A stretch of 64,000 nt of DNA from an uncultured Clostridia bacterium. GTDB taxonomy: Bacteria > Bacillota > Clostridia > TANB77 > CAG-508. The stretch's first letter is position 1. Each line of letters opens with the position of its first letter. This document shows, in pieces, positions 61,353-64,000 of this stretch. A program made the translations under genes and the position numbers. The notes beneath the pieces are model-generated. The model was not told where the DNA came from and ran no database searches. It worked only from the letters and a program-made list of their open reading frames with translations. The stretch covers positions 116,559-180,558 of the forward strand of contig CAOXTD010000002.1 of NCBI GenBank assembly GCA_948560265.1, read 5' to 3'.

Positions 61353-62966
61353 ATGTCAAAAGAAAAATTAATCAAGCAAGAAAATGGGTCAGTTGCAGTA
61401 TTTGCAATTGCTACTGTTTTTAGTTTAATTTTTATATTAGGAGGAGTTTTTGCTGTTAGTAGTACTAATCGAAAAAACCAATTAAGAACTTTACTAAAAA
61501 TCAAAGAGATTTATTCTCAAGGGATTGGACAAGTTAATCAGGTTAGCTTATATCATGAAGAAGCTGACACAAAAGGTTATATAGCAGACGGGCTAACAGC
61601 ATTTTATGATGCTATTAATAATATAGGAAGCGGACATAGTAATAATACAAAAGTATGGAAAGACATTAGTGGAAATGGAAATGATTTAGAACATCAAGGC
61701 TCAGAAGATGTTACATGGAACGACAATGCATATGATTTTGTTACTCCAGAAACAAACTACTTTGAAACAGAAAATGCTATATCTTTAGGCAATTCCTCAA
61801 GAACTATAGAAATAGTATGTTCTTTAGAAGAGGAAGGTGTAGAAAATTTACTTGGACTAGGAACGGAAAATGCAGGAACCTTAAATGACGTTATTTACTA
61901 TAATAATGGAGTGAATATCAACAACTATGGCAACCAAGCAAATGAAGGAATTTCGGATAGAGCCTTAGAAAAAGGAAGAACTTATATTACAACCATTACT
62001 TATGATAGTACAAGTCATACAACTAATTATTATACCAATTTACAAGGCAAAGAAAATGTAGCTTTCCAAACTATCAATACAGCAGCAACTACATTAACAG
62101 TTGGCAAAGGAAAAGACAGTACACATAATAAAAATAAAAGATTTAAGTTACAAGCAATTCGTATTTATAATCGTGTTTTAACAGAAGAAGAAAGAATAAC
62201 AAATTATACTCTAGATAAAGAAAGATATGGAATAACACTAAATGAAAATGATTATGCATCTAATGGACTAATAGCAAGATTTGATGCTATCAAAAATGTA
62301 GGAGCCACACATGACAATAACACTGGAACATGGAAGGACTTAAGTAATAATAATCATGATGCAACACTATCTAACTTTACAGGAGAAACGACTAGCGGTT
62401 GGACGGAAAATAGTTTAGTATTTGACGGAACAGATGATTTTGCAACAATTCAAGGGCTAGACCTGTCAGAATATAAGGATATCACAATTTGTGCAACTTA
62501 TAAAGTGCTATCTATGCCAGAAAACAAAGCACCAGCAGTAGTAAGTTCTAGTACAGATAATGAAGGAAAAATTTATTTTGGTTATGGTAGCCAATATGGA
62601 GCAAATATAGCGAATGCCAATACTTATGCAATGAATTACTCTGTGCCAAATACTTGGGTATATGGAGAACCAAATATAGTAGAAAAAGACAAAATAAAAA
62701 ATGTGATTGTAACTTACATGGGAAAAAATGCAGAACAATATAACAGGGTTTACTGTAACAATCAAATGATTGCTGAAAATCAAACAACAGCGACAACTAA
62801 ATGGTCAAGCGATACATTAGATATTGGAAGAGCGTTTGGCGGAAATAATACAAATCACCCATATGCAAATATTGAGTTATATAGCTTACAAATTTATAAC
62901 AGAGCATTAACAAAAGCAGAAGTGAAATTAAATTATGAGATAGATAAGGTGAGATTTGGATTATAA
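61353..62966 (+). CDS. Pilin-like surface protein with two LamG/concanavalin-like domains
   Basis: 537 residues. The N-terminus (KQENGSVAVFAIATVFSLIF) looks like a TadE/pilin-type membrane segment after a short basic leader, placing the rest outside the cell. Two LamG-type jelly-roll domains follow (about 75-285 and 300-535), each with the pattern YDAI/FDAI, W(K)D(I/L)SGNGND-like, and a closing IYNR(V/A)LTxxE. The two are similar, showing internal duplication. They could bind sugars or host ligands. AAGAGGAG precedes the ATG; a TATAAT lies near 61324. It sits among prepilin-like genes and an XRE regulator. Confidence 0.82.
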   Translation: MSKEKLIKQENGSVAVFAIATVFSLIFILGGVFAVSSTNRKNQLRTLLKIKEIYSQGIGQVNQVSLYHEEADTKGYIADGLTAFYDAINNIGSGHSNNTKVWKDISGNGNDLEHQGSEDVTWNDNAYDFVTPETNYFETENAISLGNSSRTIEIVCSLEEEGVENLLGLGTENAGTLNDVIYYNNGVNINNYGNQANEGISDRALEKGRTYITTITYDSTSHTTNYYTNLQGKENVAFQTINTAATTLTVGKGKDSTHNKNKRFKLQAIRIYNRVLTEEERITNYTLDKERYGITLNENDYASNGLIARFDAIKNVGATHDNNTGTWKDLSNNNHDATLSNFTGETTSGWTENSLVFDGTDDFATIQGLDLSEYKDITICATYKVLSMPENKAPAVVSSSTDNEGKIYFGYGSQYGANIANANTYAMNYSVPNTWVYGEPNIVEKDKIKNVIVTYMGKNAEQYNRVYCNNQMIAENQTTATTKWSSDTLDIGRAFGGNNTNHPYANIELYSLQIYNRALTKAEVKLNYEIDKVRFGL

Positions 62967-62971
62967 AGTAA

Positions 62972-63013
62972 AAAATAGATAGAATAACAAAAAGAGTTAT
63001 TCTATCTATTTTC
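62972..63013. terminator. Bidirectional terminator between the LamG gene and the XRE gene
   Basis: Perfect 17-bp stem AAAATAGATAGAATAAC / GTTATTCTATCTATTTT between convergent genes. Confidence 0.88.
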
Positions 63014-63277
63014 TTGTTGGTGAAGTTTTTCACGCATATCAGCAAATAATTCATTAATATTAATGCCTAGGACGTTTGCTAACGCAAATAATTCGTAATC
63101 TTTTACGGTCCTTTTATTTATTTCTATATCATAAAGGCTCTGCTTATGAATACTAATTCCAAGTAGCTCTAATTTAGCAGAAAGTGCCTCATAAGATAAG
63201 CCTTTTTCTAGCCTATGTTTTCGTAGTGAATTACCAATCACATTAAGATTTCCATCAAATTTATTAATCAGTGACAT
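63002..63277 (-). CDS. XRE-family transcriptional regulator
   Basis: 91 residues. A helix-turn-helix of the XRE/Cro type spans about 15-75 (IGNSLRKHRLEKGLSYEALSA, then the recognition segment around SIHKQSLYDIE). The start at 63277 (ATG) has GTGAG upstream; a GTG at 63289 is a longer alternative. It is divergent from the prepilin-like gene at 63381, with a palindrome (63336-63355) between them that could be its operator. It may control that surface gene and itself. Confidence 0.85.
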   Translation of the reverse strand: MSLINKFDGNLNVIGNSLRKHRLEKGLSYEALSAKLELLGISIHKQSLYDIEINKRTVKDYELFALANVLGININELFADMREKLHQQENR

Positions 63278-63306
63278 AATTTTTCTCACTTTCTTAAATT
63301 TATGTA

Positions 63307-63355
63307 TTGATTTTATATCTTTTTTTATGTTATGATATAAGCGTTAACACTTATA
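63307..63355 (+). promoter_or_regulatory. Promoter and palindromic operator for the last prepilin gene
   Basis: TTGATT (63307-63312) and TATGAT (63331-63336), spacer 18, are overlapped on the downstream side by TATAAGCGTTAACACTTATA (63336-63355), an almost perfect palindrome centred on GTTAAC. The location suits repression by the adjacent XRE protein. Confidence 0.5.
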
Positions 63356-63380
63356 CAATATTTTTATAGGGAGAAGAAAG

Positions 63381-64000
63381 ATGAAATATTCAAAAGAAAC
63401 ATTAGAAAAAGTAACAGGTATTACACTAATTGCCTTAGTTGTAACAATAGTAGTATTACTCATTTTAGTAGGAATTACTATGAATTATGTAATAGGAGAT
63501 GATGGCATATTCCAAAAAGCACAAGAAGCAGGCTTTAAAGCAGAAGTATCTAGTATAAAAGAACAATTTGAATTAAAAAAGTTATTAGGAGATTTTGGGC
63601 AAAATGAACAACTTGCTCTTGAGGGATTGAAGGACATACAAAGCTGTTTAGATAGAGAAATAGAATTAATGAAACATAGTGCTAATGATACTAATACGGA
63701 CATAGATCGTGTAGGAATAGCCCAAGAAGTGAAACAATTAATAGTAGAAATTGATAGAATAGCGAATGATACCAAAAACAAAGACAATATTAGTTTATTA
63801 AATGGGGAATGGAAGCAGGAAATTAATGCTACTGTTCAACAACTGGGGATTGAAAAGCTAGAGAATGATACAACAGAAAGTTCTATGTCTTCTATAGAAA
63901 AAGTAGAAAGCGCGAAAAGACAAATAACAAACATGATTAATAAATTAAGTACAGAAAACATAAATGGAAACATAGAAATTGACTTTGAAATTCCAGAAAA
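63381..64000 (+). CDS. Prepilin-like protein (partial, runs off the window)
   Basis: At least 206 residues. A short leader ends at a prepilin-type site (VT|GITLIALVVTIVVLL, about residues 12-26) followed by the pilin helix and the NYVIGDDGIFQKAQEA segment shared with the paralogues at 57681 and 59098. The rest is a long helical, Glu/Lys/Ile-rich region resembling coiled coil, unlike the FGE-type domain of the first paralogue. GGGAGAAG precedes the ATG. The Gly codon at the cleavage site is normal (GGT without a preceding extra C). Confidence 0.78.
   Translation, partial: MKYSKETLEKVTGITLIALVVTIVVLLILVGITMNYVIGDDGIFQKAQEAGFKAEVSSIKEQFELKKLLGDFGQNEQLALEGLKDIQSCLDREIELMKHSANDTNTDIDRVGIAQEVKQLIVEIDRIANDTKNKDNISLLNGEWKQEINATVQQLGIEKLENDTTESSMSSIEKVESAKRQITNMINKLSTENINGNIEIDFEIPE

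Noticed and set aside
1..64000. CRISPR array, rRNA or prophage
   Set aside because: No regularly spaced direct repeats, rRNA sequence or phage structural genes were seen. The only tandem repeat is the two-unit element behind walK.

Overview
The window looks like chromosome from an uncultured or poorly known low-GC anaerobic member of the Clostridia (Bacillota). The reasons are AT-rich DNA, AGA-dominated arginine codons, a class III ribonucleotide reductase, a pyruvate:ferredoxin oxidoreductase operon with its own ferredoxin, WalRK, YfmF/YfmH, RicT and YqeY homologues, and a Spo0E-like protein. No rRNA, tRNA or CRISPR array is visible.

Layout. 1-4.6 kb is an accessory island: a small membrane protein, a Fic protein behind two adjacent palindromic operators, a SEFIR-domain protein, and a convergent tnpV-type mobile-element remnant. 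4.6-8.3 kb holds a helicase-nuclease, an ArsC/Spx-like protein and a SprT-like protein. 8.7-12.6 kb carries comM, dprA, a YraN-type gene and a cysteine synthase. 12.7-16.6 kb has a GH25-LysM lysozyme and an ABC importer. 16.9-23.6 kb is mostly housekeeping (nrdD, prs, rpsU, yqeY, two M16 peptidases). 24.3-38.5 kb is a type IV secretion-like cluster (three VirB2-like pilins, PrgI, VirB4, VirB6-like, VirB8-like proteins, a cell-wall hydrolase) with no relaxase or coupling protein in view. 38.6-48 kb has the amidase CwlD and a 2699-residue cyclic-glucan-synthase-like enzyme. 48.8-54.1 kb holds walRK, a signal peptidase, holB, ricT and a ferredoxin, followed by the minus-strand porGDAB operon (54.1-57.4 kb). 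57.7 kb to the end has prepilin-like surface proteins, a thioredoxin, cca, a LamG surface protein and an XRE regulator.

The most striking observation is a recoding signal. Five otherwise intact genes (comM three times, the VirB6-like gene, the T4SS hydrolase, cwlD and a prepilin gene) are each broken by one extra C placed exactly before a glycine codon. Each time this creates an in-frame CGG, and skipping the C restores the full-length family protein. By my reading, the other native genes in the window have no in-frame CGG codon, although the trinucleotide CGG is common out of frame. The only in-frame CGG codons outside these sites are three in two small GC-richer genes that look foreign. This suggests that CGG is not read as arginine here but drives a +1 frameshift, or four-base CGGN decoding as glycine. 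All five recoded genes belong to DNA uptake or processing, secretion, pili or wall remodelling.

Other notable signals are three envelope genes whose Shine-Dalgarno sequence sits inside a terminator-like hairpin directly before the ATG, an NrdD that stops before the expected glycyl-radical motif, a REP-like intergenic repeat family, a 59-bp GC-rich repeat, and a prepilin with a formylglycine-enzyme-like C-terminus resembling targets of diversity-generating retroelements.
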